Positions 44,726 through 53,419 of a stretch of 64,000 nt of DNA are shown here, piece by piece. The translations under genes were made by a program, and so were the position numbers. Source of the DNA: Cyclobacteriaceae bacterium (GTDB lineage Bacteria; Bacteroidota; Bacteroidia; Cytophagales; Cyclobacteriaceae). Below the pieces are notes generated by a model, which worked only from the letters and a program-made list of their open reading frames with translations, searched no databases and was not told the DNA's origin. The stretch is taken from contig JAEUUF010000016.1 in assembly GCA_016787645.1 (NCBI GenBank), forward strand, positions 1-64,000, given 5' to 3'. How positions within the stretch are numbered: the first letter of the stretch is position 1; each line of letters begins with the position of its first letter.

Positions 44726-45471
44726 TTAACAAAAATCCGTTGAGGATATTTTACGCGAACGAGGAACAGACCTTCTGCAGGAACGTTCATTCCCGCTTTT
44801 TTCCGGTCCATACTCTTCAGGATGGCCTTGAACTCGTCCAGCGTAGTTTTACCGGTTCCCACATCCAGCAAGGTGCCAACAATCGCACGTACCATCCCCC
44901 GGAGAAAACGATTGGCGGTGATCCGGAATACGAGTAAATCGCCCTTCTTTGTCCAGCGTGCCTGCTTCACATCGCACCGAAAATGGTCCACATCGGTTTT
45001 TACCTTGCTGAAGCATTGAAAGTCGTGCATGCCCAACAGTAACGCAGTCGCACGCTCCAGGGTTTGCAAATTGATGGGTTTGAAAAAATAAAAGGACAGG
45101 CCGCGGCGCAAAGGCTCTTTCGTGCGGGTTATGTGATATTCATAGGTTCGTTCCGTCGCGGAATACCGGGCACTAGCGTCAGTTTTGACCTTGCGGATTG
45201 TGCGGATGGCAATGTCGCGCGGGAGAAAGGAATTCATCCGCTGAACCAGTTGATGGGGATCGAAGGGCTTGTCGATATCACAGTGGAAGAACTGCTGCAG
45301 GCAATGCACACCGGTATCGGTACGCCCGCTGCCGACAATAGCGAGGGTATTGTCACGCAACAATTGACGAATTGTTTTCTCCACCACACTCTGTACGCCG
45401 AGCGCATTGTTTTGCGACTGCCAGCCATGGTAGTTGCGCCCATCGTAGGTGATTTCAAAAAAGTAACGCAT
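44722..45471 (-). CDS. truA: TruA, tRNA pseudouridine(38-40) synthase
   Basis: A 249-residue enzyme modifying the tRNA anticodon stem. The opening MRYFFEITYDGRNYHGWQ, catalytic Asp52 in GSGRTDTGVH, and RFLRGMVRAIVGTLLDVGTG near the C-terminus are diagnostic. The ATG at 45471 overlaps the thiolase stop as TGATG; an upstream frame extension to 45519 lies within the thiolase gene and is rejected. Confidence 0.97.
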   Translation of the reverse strand: MRYFFEITYDGRNYHGWQSQNNALGVQSVVEKTIRQLLRDNTLAIVGSGRTDTGVHCLQQFFHCDIDKPFDPHQLVQRMNSFLPRDIAIRTIRKVKTDASARYSATERTYEYHITRTKEPLRRGLSFYFFKPINLQTLERATALLLGMHDFQCFSKVKTDVDHFRCDVKQARWTKKGDLLVFRITANRFLRGMVRAIVGTLLDVGTGKTTLDEFKAILKSMDRKKAGMNVPAEGLFLVRVKYPQRIFVN

Positions 45472-46664
45472 CAACAGCGCTCGTAAATAACCGCGGCTCC
45501 TTGGCCGACACCAATGCACATAGTTGCGAGCCCATACTTCACGTTGCGCTTCTGCATTTCATGAATAAGTGTCGCGCTGATTCTGACGCCGCTGCAGCCA
45601 AGCGGATGTCCGAGGGCTATGGCGCCCCCGTTGACATTTACCTTCTCGGGATCAAGGCCAAGGTCGCGAATGCAGGCAAGCGATTGTGAGGCAAAAGCTT
45701 CATTCAGTTCAATAAGGCCAAGATCGTTCACGGTTAACCCGGCGCGTTTCAGGGCTTTTTGCGTTGCAGGGACTGGCCCGATACCCATGATGGCGGGATC
45801 AACGCCGGCCACGGCCATCGATACAATGCGAGCGAGCGGCTTAATGCCAGCTTTGCTTACAAAAGATTCTTCAGCCACCAATGCGGCGGCGGCACCGTCG
45901 TTGATGCCCGAGCTATTACCGGCAGTCACGGTACCTCCTTCTTTAAAGGCTGGCTTCAGGTTGGCGAGTTTTTCCAGCGTGGTTTCTCGCGGAAATTCAT
46001 CCAGGGCAAACTGAACTATTGCTTTTCCTTGTGTGACTGGCACGGCGATGCGCTCGGCGGCAAATCTTCCAGCGGCTTCCGCGCTGGTATATTTCTGCTG
46101 TGAGCGAAGGGCAAACGTGTCTTGTTCCTGGCGAGACAGCTTCCATCGCTCCGCGACATTTTCGGCGGTTTCTCCCATGGAATAGGGATGGTACATTTTC
46201 GCCAGCACTTTATTGGTGAAACGCCAACCCAGCGTGGTATCGTAAACTTCAGTCTTGCGGGAAAATGCTTCTTCTGCTTTTGCCATCACGTATGGAGCAC
46301 GACTCATGCTCTCCACACCGGAGGCGATGTATACCTCGCCAAGACCTGATGCGATCCCTTGTGCCGCGTTCATAATTGCTTGCAATCCAGAAGCACAAAG
46401 TCGGTTTACCGTTACGCCGCCCAGGGTGGCAGGAAGTCCAGCGAGGAGCAGGGCCATTCTGGCCACGTTCCGGTTGTCTTCACCCGCCTGGTTAGCCGCC
46501 CCCGCGATAACATCCTCGATGGCTTCCGGTGAAATTCCGGGATTTCTCCGGATCAGTTCACGCAGCGCGTGTGCCAGCAGATCATCCGGACGAACGGATG
46601 AAAGGGCGCCGCCATATTTCCCGATGGGCGTGCGAAGGATATCGATTACGAAGGCAGTTTTCAT
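45471..46664 (-). CDS. Acetyl-CoA C-acyltransferase (thiolase)
   Basis: A 397-residue thiolase. Nucleophile Cys90 is in VNRLCASGLQA, the catalytic His in GHPLGCSG, and a second active-site Cys in the C-terminal MCIGVGQGAAVIYE. LRTPIGKYGG at the N-terminus resembles 3-oxoadipyl-CoA/beta-ketoadipyl thiolases as well as FadA types. The substrate cannot be decided, as no other beta-oxidation or aromatic-degradation gene is next to it. It heads a thiolase-truA-ABC string. TAACTTG at 46720-46726 is a possible promoter element. Confidence 0.92.
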   Translation of the reverse strand: MKTAFVIDILRTPIGKYGGALSSVRPDDLLAHALRELIRRNPGISPEAIEDVIAGAANQAGEDNRNVARMALLLAGLPATLGGVTVNRLCASGLQAIMNAAQGIASGLGEVYIASGVESMSRAPYVMAKAEEAFSRKTEVYDTTLGWRFTNKVLAKMYHPYSMGETAENVAERWKLSRQEQDTFALRSQQKYTSAEAAGRFAAERIAVPVTQGKAIVQFALDEFPRETTLEKLANLKPAFKEGGTVTAGNSSGINDGAAAALVAEESFVSKAGIKPLARIVSMAVAGVDPAIMGIGPVPATQKALKRAGLTVNDLGLIELNEAFASQSLACIRDLGLDPEKVNVNGGAIALGHPLGCSGVRISATLIHEMQKRNVKYGLATMCIGVGQGAAVIYERC

Positions 46665-46704
46665 GGCAAGGCAATGGATTTTCCCTCTACAACGGAGAAA
46701 TTCC

Positions 46705-46712
46705 TACTTTTG
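46705..46712 (+). promoter_or_regulatory. -7 box (TACTTTTG) for the DUF4293 gene
   Basis: Exact TAnnTTTG match 27 bases upstream of the ATG at 46740, in the divergent gap with the thiolase gene. Confidence 0.55.
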
Positions 46713-46739
46713 GGCGGCTCAAGTTAGCGCAACCTTACT

Positions 46740-47204
46740 ATGTGGCAAAGAAAGCAAACGATATTCCTGGCGGTTACCGGCGCCTGCATGATTTTGATGA
46801 TTTTTTTCCCAGCGTGGCTGGTTAAGGAAGGTGAAGTTGAGCGGGTTCTTTACCCTCTGCATTATTCAGTTACAGAGGGAGGAGTAAAGACAACGGTGTA
46901 CTATCCCTATGCCCTGAGCGCCATCCTTGCGGTAGCGGCGGCGACTATTGCCCTTCTCGAAATCAGTAAATATGAAAACCGGATGCTCCAGATAAAATTG
47001 GGGGCCCTGAATTCACTGCTCATGGCGGGGTCGCTTGGTTCACTGGTGTACTTTGCGACGCAATTGATCAAGACCAATCAACTGGCAGGTCATTATGGTC
47101 TTTCCTTGTGGCTTCCGGCCGGCGCGATGATCTCCAACATGATCGCCAATCGGTTCATCCGCCGGGATGAAAAACTAGTCCGTGATTCTGAACGAATCCG
47201 GTAA
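46740..47204 (+). CDS. DUF4293 four-helix membrane protein
   Basis: A 154-residue protein with four hydrophobic helices (about 7-26, 56-76, 86-106, 117-137) and the opening MWQRKQTIFLAV, characteristic of the Bacteroidetes DUF4293 family. Function unknown. The tpx gene starts 30 bases downstream. Confidence 0.82.
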   Translation: MWQRKQTIFLAVTGACMILMIFFPAWLVKEGEVERVLYPLHYSVTEGGVKTTVYYPYALSAILAVAAATIALLEISKYENRMLQIKLGALNSLLMAGSLGSLVYFATQLIKTNQLAGHYGLSLWLPAGAMISNMIANRFIRRDEKLVRDSERIR

Positions 47205-47234
47205 TTCACTGTTAATTATCCAAAACACAATTTT

Positions 47235-47732
47235 ATGGCACAGACAAAACTTGGTGACCGGGTCGTGAATACCAATGGAGAATTGCCGGCCATTGGCTCC
47301 GTTGCACCCGGCTTCACACTCGTGGGCAATGACCTGAAGGAAGTCAATTCAACAACCTTTGCGGGCAAAAATGTAGTGCTGAACATCTTCCCCAGTGTGG
47401 ATACCAGTACTTGCGCTACTTCCGTGCGTGAATTCAACAAGCGGGCAGCCGCACTTTCTAACACAGTTGTTCTCTGCATTTCCAAGGATCTACCTTTTGC
47501 CATGCGGCGTTTTTGCGGTGCCGAGGGAATTGACAAGGTGATGACGCTGTCAGATTTTCGGGATCTCGGATTCTCGAAAGCCTACGGTGTGTTGATGATG
47601 GAAGGAGTGATGGCGGGATTCTTTGCCCGCTGCGTGGTCGTGATTGGCCCCGATGGGAAGGTGAAGTATACCGAAATGGTTCCCACCGTCGGGCAAGAGC
47701 CAAACTACGATGCGGCCCTCAAGGCCATTTAA
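47235..47732 (+). CDS. tpx: Tpx, thiol peroxidase
   Basis: A 165-residue atypical two-Cys peroxiredoxin that reduces hydroperoxides. Peroxidatic Cys60 is in SVDTSTCATSVREFN and resolving Cys94 in RRFCGAEG; the fold motif GSVAPGFTLVGNDL precedes them. The stop codon directly abuts the stop of the convergent acylase gene. Confidence 0.97.
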   Translation: MAQTKLGDRVVNTNGELPAIGSVAPGFTLVGNDLKEVNSTTFAGKNVVLNIFPSVDTSTCATSVREFNKRAAALSNTVVLCISKDLPFAMRRFCGAEGIDKVMTLSDFRDLGFSKAYGVLMMEGVMAGFFARCVVVIGPDGKVKYTEMVPTVGQEPNYDAALKAI

Positions 47733-50132
47733 TCAAGGCGATAGTATTTGTTTCTCACTCATGGACGATTCGACTCGCTTCCGGCTGAAGTAGACAGGGA
47801 AGTGTTGATCATTTGCCCACGCCTTGAATAAGTTTCGATAATACTTGCTTGCCGGATCCCCGCTTTGCCCCGGCGTATTGCAGAACATTGTTTTGTCCCA
47901 ATCCGCGAGATCTGTGACAATCCTGACTGAGGCACCCGAGGTCTGGTTGTTGGTGTTGCTGGTCACACCGGGAGTGGCCCCATATCCGCTGCGGGGCAAG
48001 GGACCGAGTTCAAGTAGGGAACGGGTAGCGGAATCCACCGCGTTGCTCAACGGGTGCTTGATCAGAATATGATGCATTTTTTCCTGGCCGTACACCCAGG
48101 CAGCGGTATCAGGCCCGAGGACTTTCTTCAAGTCCTCGATGCACTCTTCAAGCGAAGTCAGAAAAAGACGATTTCGTTCTGCCGACTTTAGTGGGCTGTC
48201 TTTCTTTGTTAACCAACTCACCACCTTGCGAAGCGGAATGGTGCGCAAGTATTTCTGGGCTTCTGCAGGGACGAATTGTTGCTTGAGCCGGGCACCCAGT
48301 TTCTTCTCCCAGGCAACATAGACGGTAGCTTCTGTTGAATTCTTGTTGATAATAAAGTTCCAGGATAAAAGACGATTCCGAAATGACTCAGCCAACGGAT
48401 CGTTCGATCGAACTGTTGCCAGTAAAGGCACCAGTTTGCGGGCGGGCAAGGATAAATAGTCAACCTGCAGCTGCATCATTTCCTGCTGAGTGTGCAAGTT
48501 GCGGGAAGCAAGAACCTCATTAATTCGTTCTACACGGAATCGATCCGCCCAGTTCCATCCCACTGCGTTGCGGTGGGAATAACCGTCGGGTACATTATTT
48601 TCATTGGCTGTCGCGAAGTATCCCGCTTTGGGGTTAAGAAGATGAGGAAGATCCTGGATGGGGAGGTAACCATCCCATTCGTAAGTTCCATCTCCAGGCA
48701 CAGGCAACAATCCCGTATAGTTTGTCCGTACAGGGGCAACGCCCACGGCCTGCCATCCAATGTTTCCTTGCTTGTCGGCCCAGATCATGTTCTCACCGGG
48801 CAGACGACTATAGGAGCAACCTTCGCGAAATTCTTCCCAGTTGGTGGCCTGATCGATTCTCAGGCTGGCGAGATACGGTGCGGCGCCAATATCCAGCCAA
48901 GCACATCGCGCCGCATAGGCAACGTGGCGTCCCGCGTCGATGAACATCACGGGCCCATGGCGGGTGAATCGATGTGAGATATGTTGTGCACTTCCACCTT
49001 TGACCACAATGGTGTCCGCGATCACCTTCATGTTCTCCCATTGACCTTTATATTCATATTGGTCGTGGTTGGCAGGATTAAGTCTATAGACGTAGATATC
49101 CTCGGCGTCAAGATTAAAGATGGTCAGGCCCCATGCCCCATGATCATTGTGCCCAATGGAGACCCCGGGAATTGTTGGCTCGCCGGCCCCTACCACATTC
49201 CACCCGGGGGCATTCAGGTGGACGAGGTAGCGGAGTGAGGGAACCATTATTGTTCGATGAGGATCGTTGGCCAGCAACGGTGCTCCACTCGCGGAGCGGG
49301 AGCCAGAAACAATCCAGTTATTGCTTCCAATGGATTCTTTTTCAGCATCCATCACCTCGCGCCAACGGGCTTCATCGGCATTGGCGAGTTGTTGAAAATT
49401 GTTTTCATTTCGGGAGGAGGCAATGAGTTGTTCGGGTTTGAACTTCACCGTTGCCCGGAACGCCGTGTACACTGCAGAGACGCTGTCGAACAAACCAGCT
49501 TGGTCAATCTTCGTATCAAGGCGCAAGTCGGGTTCACCTGGCTCAAACGCAACAATTTGCTTTACCTTTTCTTCACCAACCGTGGCTACCGCCCTGGCAA
49601 AGCGCAACTCGTCGGGCAAATTGCTCAGTAGCCCCTGGTGCCGGGAGATGACGTCTTCCGGTTTCCAAAGGTCGGGCTGAATTCCAAGCAACTTGAATTC
49701 CACGGTAAGAAGGGAAGTGTCGCGCTGCACTTGACGGATATAAGCGTTAATGCCATCGGTGAAGGCAGTAATGATCTCTTTTCCATGCGGGTGATAGTGG
49801 TTAAACTCGGCATCGAGATTCCCGCGAAACTTGAACAAACGCGCACCGATATCGCGTTGCACTTCCGAGGGACCCAGTATTTCGGCCACTGTTCCAGTCG
49901 CCTGGCGCCGCCAAAGTTCAAACTGAAAAAGCCGGTCGCGCGCGGCGCAATATCCCTGGGCGAAGAACAAGTCATGTTCATTCTTTGCGTAGATATGGTT
50001 CACTCCCGCGGTGTCGCGCAGTACCTCCACCGGTTCGTGAAGACCTTTGACTTGAAGTGATTGCCGGCTATCGCCGCACCCGAAGAAGGTCAGAAAAGTG
50101 AGGAGGAACAGTGCGACAGAGAGATGCTTCAT
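47733..50132 (-). CDS. Penicillin acylase family protein, lipoprotein
   Basis: A 799-residue Ntn-hydrolase precursor exported as a lipoprotein (LTFFGC, Cys19). After the A chain (VEVLRDTAGVNHIYAKNEHDLFFAQGY, in part), the self-processing site GSNNWIVSGS supplies the nucleophilic Ser. B-chain motifs include ANDPHRTIMVPSLRY and GHNDHGAWGLT. Family members hydrolyse amides such as beta-lactam side chains or acyl-homoserine lactones; the substrate here is unknown. I placed the start at 50132, where a real signal peptide begins, discarding 87 upstream codons. Confidence 0.93.
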   Translation of the reverse strand: MKHLSVALFLLTFLTFFGCGDSRQSLQVKGLHEPVEVLRDTAGVNHIYAKNEHDLFFAQGYCAARDRLFQFELWRRQATGTVAEILGPSEVQRDIGARLFKFRGNLDAEFNHYHPHGKEIITAFTDGINAYIRQVQRDTSLLTVEFKLLGIQPDLWKPEDVISRHQGLLSNLPDELRFARAVATVGEEKVKQIVAFEPGEPDLRLDTKIDQAGLFDSVSAVYTAFRATVKFKPEQLIASSRNENNFQQLANADEARWREVMDAEKESIGSNNWIVSGSRSASGAPLLANDPHRTIMVPSLRYLVHLNAPGWNVVGAGEPTIPGVSIGHNDHGAWGLTIFNLDAEDIYVYRLNPANHDQYEYKGQWENMKVIADTIVVKGGSAQHISHRFTRHGPVMFIDAGRHVAYAARCAWLDIGAAPYLASLRIDQATNWEEFREGCSYSRLPGENMIWADKQGNIGWQAVGVAPVRTNYTGLLPVPGDGTYEWDGYLPIQDLPHLLNPKAGYFATANENNVPDGYSHRNAVGWNWADRFRVERINEVLASRNLHTQQEMMQLQVDYLSLPARKLVPLLATVRSNDPLAESFRNRLLSWNFIINKNSTEATVYVAWEKKLGARLKQQFVPAEAQKYLRTIPLRKVVSWLTKKDSPLKSAERNRLFLTSLEECIEDLKKVLGPDTAAWVYGQEKMHHILIKHPLSNAVDSATRSLLELGPLPRSGYGATPGVTSNTNNQTSGASVRIVTDLADWDKTMFCNTPGQSGDPASKYYRNLFKAWANDQHFPVYFSRKRVESSMSEKQILSP

Positions 50133-50262
50133 TGAGAAATGTTTTGCGAAGAATGATGGTTGTTGCTCCGGAGTCAATTTCAAGAGTGACGAGCGGTGAC
50201 GGGCAGGGTCAGTGAATTGGAACAATTCGACCAAAGACCTATCTTCCGAAAACCCCCTGATC

Positions 50263-51603
50263 ATGGAATTAGCGACCCCCTTGCCGCAGAAGGAAAGAAT
50301 TGTGCTCCTGGATGCCATTCGGGGCGTTGCGCTCTGCGGAATCCTGATCTTGAACATGCCCGGTTTTTCAGGACCGTACCAATGGCATTTCAACTTTCAC
50401 CTCGCGAATGAGTCCGGCCGAGCAAACCTGATTGCTTGGTACTTGCAAAATTTCGTTTTCGAGGGCTCTTTCAGGGCTTTGTTCTCAATGCTGTTTGGTG
50501 CCGGTGCCATTTTGTTGATCAGTCGGTTGGAGAAAAATATGCCCGGTTTGCGTCCCGCGGAGATTTACTACCGGAGACTTATCTGGCTCCTGATCTTTGG
50601 TCTTATCAATGGCTGGGTAATCTTGTGGGTAGGGGATATCCTGTACTGCTATGCGATTTGCGGGTTGTTCCTGTTTCCATTCCGCAATAGTTCGATTCGG
50701 TTGCTGCTGACAATCGCACTCTTTTTTATTGCTGTCCTGATGTTCAAAGACTGGCTGTCCCGGCAGGACAGTCTGAAGCTTCGCGAGAAGGGAGTTGCCG
50801 CCATGGCGATTGAAGCGAAGAAGGATTCCCTCACGGAAGAACAGAAGCAAGATTTGTCAGCCTGGAAGAATCGCCTGGAGTCGAGCAAGATTGAGAACCA
50901 ACGCAAGGAAGCGGAAAGGGAAATCACCAAAGTGCAGCAGTCCTATACCGGGGTTTGGTCCCACTTTCGACAGTTAAACCACGACATTGAGTCAGTCTAC
51001 TTATACGACGAGCTTTTCTTCGACGCGATGATTTTTATTTTGTTGGGAATGGCGCTTTTCAAGATGGGTGTCTTAACCGGAGAGAAGCCGTGGTGGCTTT
51101 ATGCTGCGTTTGTAGCCGTTGGGTATACCGGGGGTTTGATCTATGCCTGGTTCGTGGGCCACTGGTGGCAACAGGCTAACTTAAACTTCTACAACTTCAT
51201 TGAAATTTCGCCGGTCAAGGTTTCCCTCTATCAAATCAGAAGAGTCTTTTTCTCGTTGGGGCATCTTGGCATGGTAGTGCTCGTATGGAAAAGTGGCGCT
51301 TTTGGATGGTTGATCAATGCCCTGGCCCGAGTGGGGCAGATGGCCTTCACCAACTATCTCATGCAGTCCATTATCTGTACGCTTTTGTTTTTTGGATATG
51401 GATTCGGGTACTATGGGAAAATCCAGCGCTATGAACAATTCTATGTGGTTGGCGCGGTGTGGGTATTTCAGATTGTATTCTCCGTCGCGTGGCTGAGGTT
51501 CTTTCGCTTCGGTCCGCTCGAATGGCTCTGGCGCAGTCTTACTTACTGGAAACTTCAACCCATGCGCAAGAGCACCCCTGCTGCGCCGGACATGCTTCCT
51601 TGA
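50263..51603 (+). CDS. DUF418 membrane protein
   Basis: A 446-residue protein opening with RIVLLDAIRGVALCGILILNM, typical of DUF418/DUF1624-type membrane proteins related to membrane acyltransferases. It has about ten hydrophobic helices, a long charged cytoplasmic or periplasmic helical loop (about residues 165-240), and the C-terminal GPLEWLWRSLTYWK signature. The function is unknown. The start ATG 50263 is preferred to a GTG-initiated 17-codon extension. Confidence 0.88.
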   Translation: MELATPLPQKERIVLLDAIRGVALCGILILNMPGFSGPYQWHFNFHLANESGRANLIAWYLQNFVFEGSFRALFSMLFGAGAILLISRLEKNMPGLRPAEIYYRRLIWLLIFGLINGWVILWVGDILYCYAICGLFLFPFRNSSIRLLLTIALFFIAVLMFKDWLSRQDSLKLREKGVAAMAIEAKKDSLTEEQKQDLSAWKNRLESSKIENQRKEAEREITKVQQSYTGVWSHFRQLNHDIESVYLYDELFFDAMIFILLGMALFKMGVLTGEKPWWLYAAFVAVGYTGGLIYAWFVGHWWQQANLNFYNFIEISPVKVSLYQIRRVFFSLGHLGMVVLVWKSGAFGWLINALARVGQMAFTNYLMQSIICTLLFFGYGFGYYGKIQRYEQFYVVGAVWVFQIVFSVAWLRFFRFGPLEWLWRSLTYWKLQPMRKSTPAAPDMLP

Positions 51604-51609
51604 GATCGC

Positions 51610-52899
51610 TTAGGAAGCGGCGATCTTAGCCACGGCATCAATCAGGCGATCCAGGTCTTTGGTCGTTGTGTAGACGTGCGGCGTTACGCGGACTGCACTG
51701 ACGTTTTCCCAAACAATCCCCGTGGTGTGGATCTGGTAATCCGAAAACAGTTTCGAGACGATGTCTCCCGGGGTCATGCCATCAATACTAAACGTTCCCA
51801 GGGCGCAGGAGTATTCAGGCTTCAGGGAAATATGGAGTTTCACCCGAGGGTTCTTTGTCACCGCCGTACACCAGTAGGTCTTCAGGTAATGCAGGCGTTC
51901 TTGTTTGCGCCGTCCGCCAATGGCGTTGTGAAAATCGATCGCCTGCCCGATGGCTTGTTCGGGTGCGAATGATCGGGTGCCCAGGGCTTCAAACTTTCTG
52001 ATGTCAGGACTTTGTGGCTTGTCGGTGGGAAAGATCGGCCAGGTGTTGGCGATCCGATCTTTTTGAATGTACATCATGCCTGTGCCGAACGGGGCGCACA
52101 GCCACTTGTGCAAACTGGTGCCAAAATAGTCACAACCCAGGTCGGTGATCTTAAAGTCGAGGTGCGCGAACGAATGGGCCGCGTCCACCAGGCTGATGAT
52201 GCCACGCTTGCGAGCTTCGGCGCAGAGTTTCGCAGCCGGGAAGATCTGGCCTGTCCAGGTGACGAGGTGCGTGATGTGCCAGATTTTTGTTTTTGACGTG
52301 GTTGCGTCGATGTAGGCCTTGATTACCGTGTCGTCGTTTTCTACGGGAAGGTTGATATTGATCCAATTGATTTTGACACCTTCGCGGAGTTCGCGCTGCT
52401 TCCAGGCGTGGATCATGTTCGGATAATCCTGTTTCGTCATGACGATCTCATCGCCACGCTTCAGGTCAATACCCCAGGTAAACGTACCAAGCGCTTCGGT
52501 CGTGTTGCGGTTGATGGCCACCTCATCCGGAGAAACGCCGGCCAGGTCGGCGAGTTTGCGGCGCACCGACTCACGACCCCGATCCAGGATCTGCCACATA
52601 TAATAGGACGGAGCTTCATTGCTCAGGTGATAATATCGATCCACGGCATCCTGAACCACTTTGGGTTGAGGACTGACGCCTCCGTTGTTGAGGTTAAGGA
52701 TGGTCGGGGAGACCGTGTACGCCTGCGACATGCGGGCCCAAAGTTCCTCGTCGGAGGCGGCGGTTTCCGGCGACAGGTCATTCAATTCCAATAAGGCATC
52801 GGCGACATCGTTGGCCTGGGCACGGTAAGAAAGTGCGGTAAGCGAGGCGGCACCGGCCAACGTGAATGATTTTTTGAAGAAGCTGCGGCGTGATGACAT
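51610..52899 (-). CDS. Class V aminotransferase-fold PLP enzyme, Tat-exported
   Basis: A 429-residue PLP enzyme. The N-terminus SSRRSFFKKSFTLAGAASL is a twin-arginine signal, so it acts outside the cytoplasm, unusual for a PLP enzyme but seen for isopenicillin-N-epimerase-like relatives. Family motifs are LNNGGVSPQPKVV, INRNTTEALGTF, SLVDAAHSFAHLDF (PLP Asp) and GTSLHKWLCAPFGTG, with the PLP Lys in LHKW. It is convergent with DUF418. A 28-base inverted repeat lies 31 bases upstream of the ATG. Confidence 0.92.
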   Translation of the reverse strand: MSSRRSFFKKSFTLAGAASLTALSYRAQANDVADALLELNDLSPETAASDEELWARMSQAYTVSPTILNLNNGGVSPQPKVVQDAVDRYYHLSNEAPSYYMWQILDRGRESVRRKLADLAGVSPDEVAINRNTTEALGTFTWGIDLKRGDEIVMTKQDYPNMIHAWKQRELREGVKINWININLPVENDDTVIKAYIDATTSKTKIWHITHLVTWTGQIFPAAKLCAEARKRGIISLVDAAHSFAHLDFKITDLGCDYFGTSLHKWLCAPFGTGMMYIQKDRIANTWPIFPTDKPQSPDIRKFEALGTRSFAPEQAIGQAIDFHNAIGGRRKQERLHYLKTYWCTAVTKNPRVKLHISLKPEYSCALGTFSIDGMTPGDIVSKLFSDYQIHTTGIVWENVSAVRVTPHVYTTTKDLDRLIDAVAKIAAS

Positions 52900-52930
52900 G
52901 GCGGTGGGATTAAGTAAAGGAAGGTAGGAA

Positions 52931-52958
52931 ATTTCCATTCATCCCGGGGAATGGAAAT
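52931..52958. repeat. Inverted repeat upstream of the Tat-exported PLP enzyme
   Basis: ATTTCCATTC (52931-52940) and GAATGGAAAT (52949-52958) pair perfectly around ATCCCGGG. It lies 31 bases before the start codon and 51 bases after the DUF2721 stop. No T tract follows, so an operator is more likely than a terminator. Confidence 0.55.
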
Positions 52959-53009
52959 GTACGAACGGTAAGGATCAGGAAGGGAGACGGCGAATCACGG
53001 GTTGCCTAT

Positions 53010-53402
53010 TTAGGCCTCCATGTCTTTCAAAGCGATTTCCAGCGCCCGGGTACTAATAAAGATTTCCTTCAGTGAAAGGGCGAGTGAGTACAGCAGGCAG
53101 ACCAGGCTGAGTCCAAAAATGGAAACGGCCCAACCGCCGTAGCCGAGGTAGGAAAGCAGCATACAGACCACACATAGAAAGAAGCTAAGCACCCCACTGG
53201 CTTGCATCAGACGCACCAGGTTGAGTCGGCGACGGAGGTTGTTGATTTGATCTTTTAGCTGAGGATCTTTTCCAGAAGCAGCATAATTGGCGTAAAGTTT
53301 CCGGATTAAACTGGCCAGTGCCAGGAAGCGATTGGTATAGGCCAGCATCATCAGGGAGATGGCTGGGAACAGGATAGCAGGCGTATTGATGGACATTTCC
53401 AT
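53010..53402 (-). CDS. DUF2721 membrane protein
   Basis: A 130-residue protein with three hydrophobic helices (about 6-26, 67-88, 92-112) separated by a basic loop (QINNLRRRLNLVRLMQASG) typical of DUF2721. Function unknown. It begins 17 bases after the MFS gene and is probably co-transcribed with it. Confidence 0.85.
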   Translation of the reverse strand: MEMSINTPAILFPAISLMMLAYTNRFLALASLIRKLYANYAASGKDPQLKDQINNLRRRLNLVRLMQASGVLSFFLCVVCMLLSYLGYGGWAVSIFGLSLVCLLYSLALSLKEIFISTRALEIALKDMEA

Positions 53403-53419
53403 GAGACAAAGGTCAGTAC

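Noticed and set aside
43988-44743. 251-codon open frame on the + strand, opposite the second ABC exporter gene
   Set aside because: It lies wholly within a clear ABC exporter gene on the other strand, has no recognisable domain and is rich in His/Glu/Gln as expected of an antisense shadow.
50133-50393. 87-codon N-terminal extension of the penicillin acylase
   Set aside because: It precedes a normal lipoprotein signal peptide and overlaps the divergent DUF418 gene; the start at 50132 is far more plausible.
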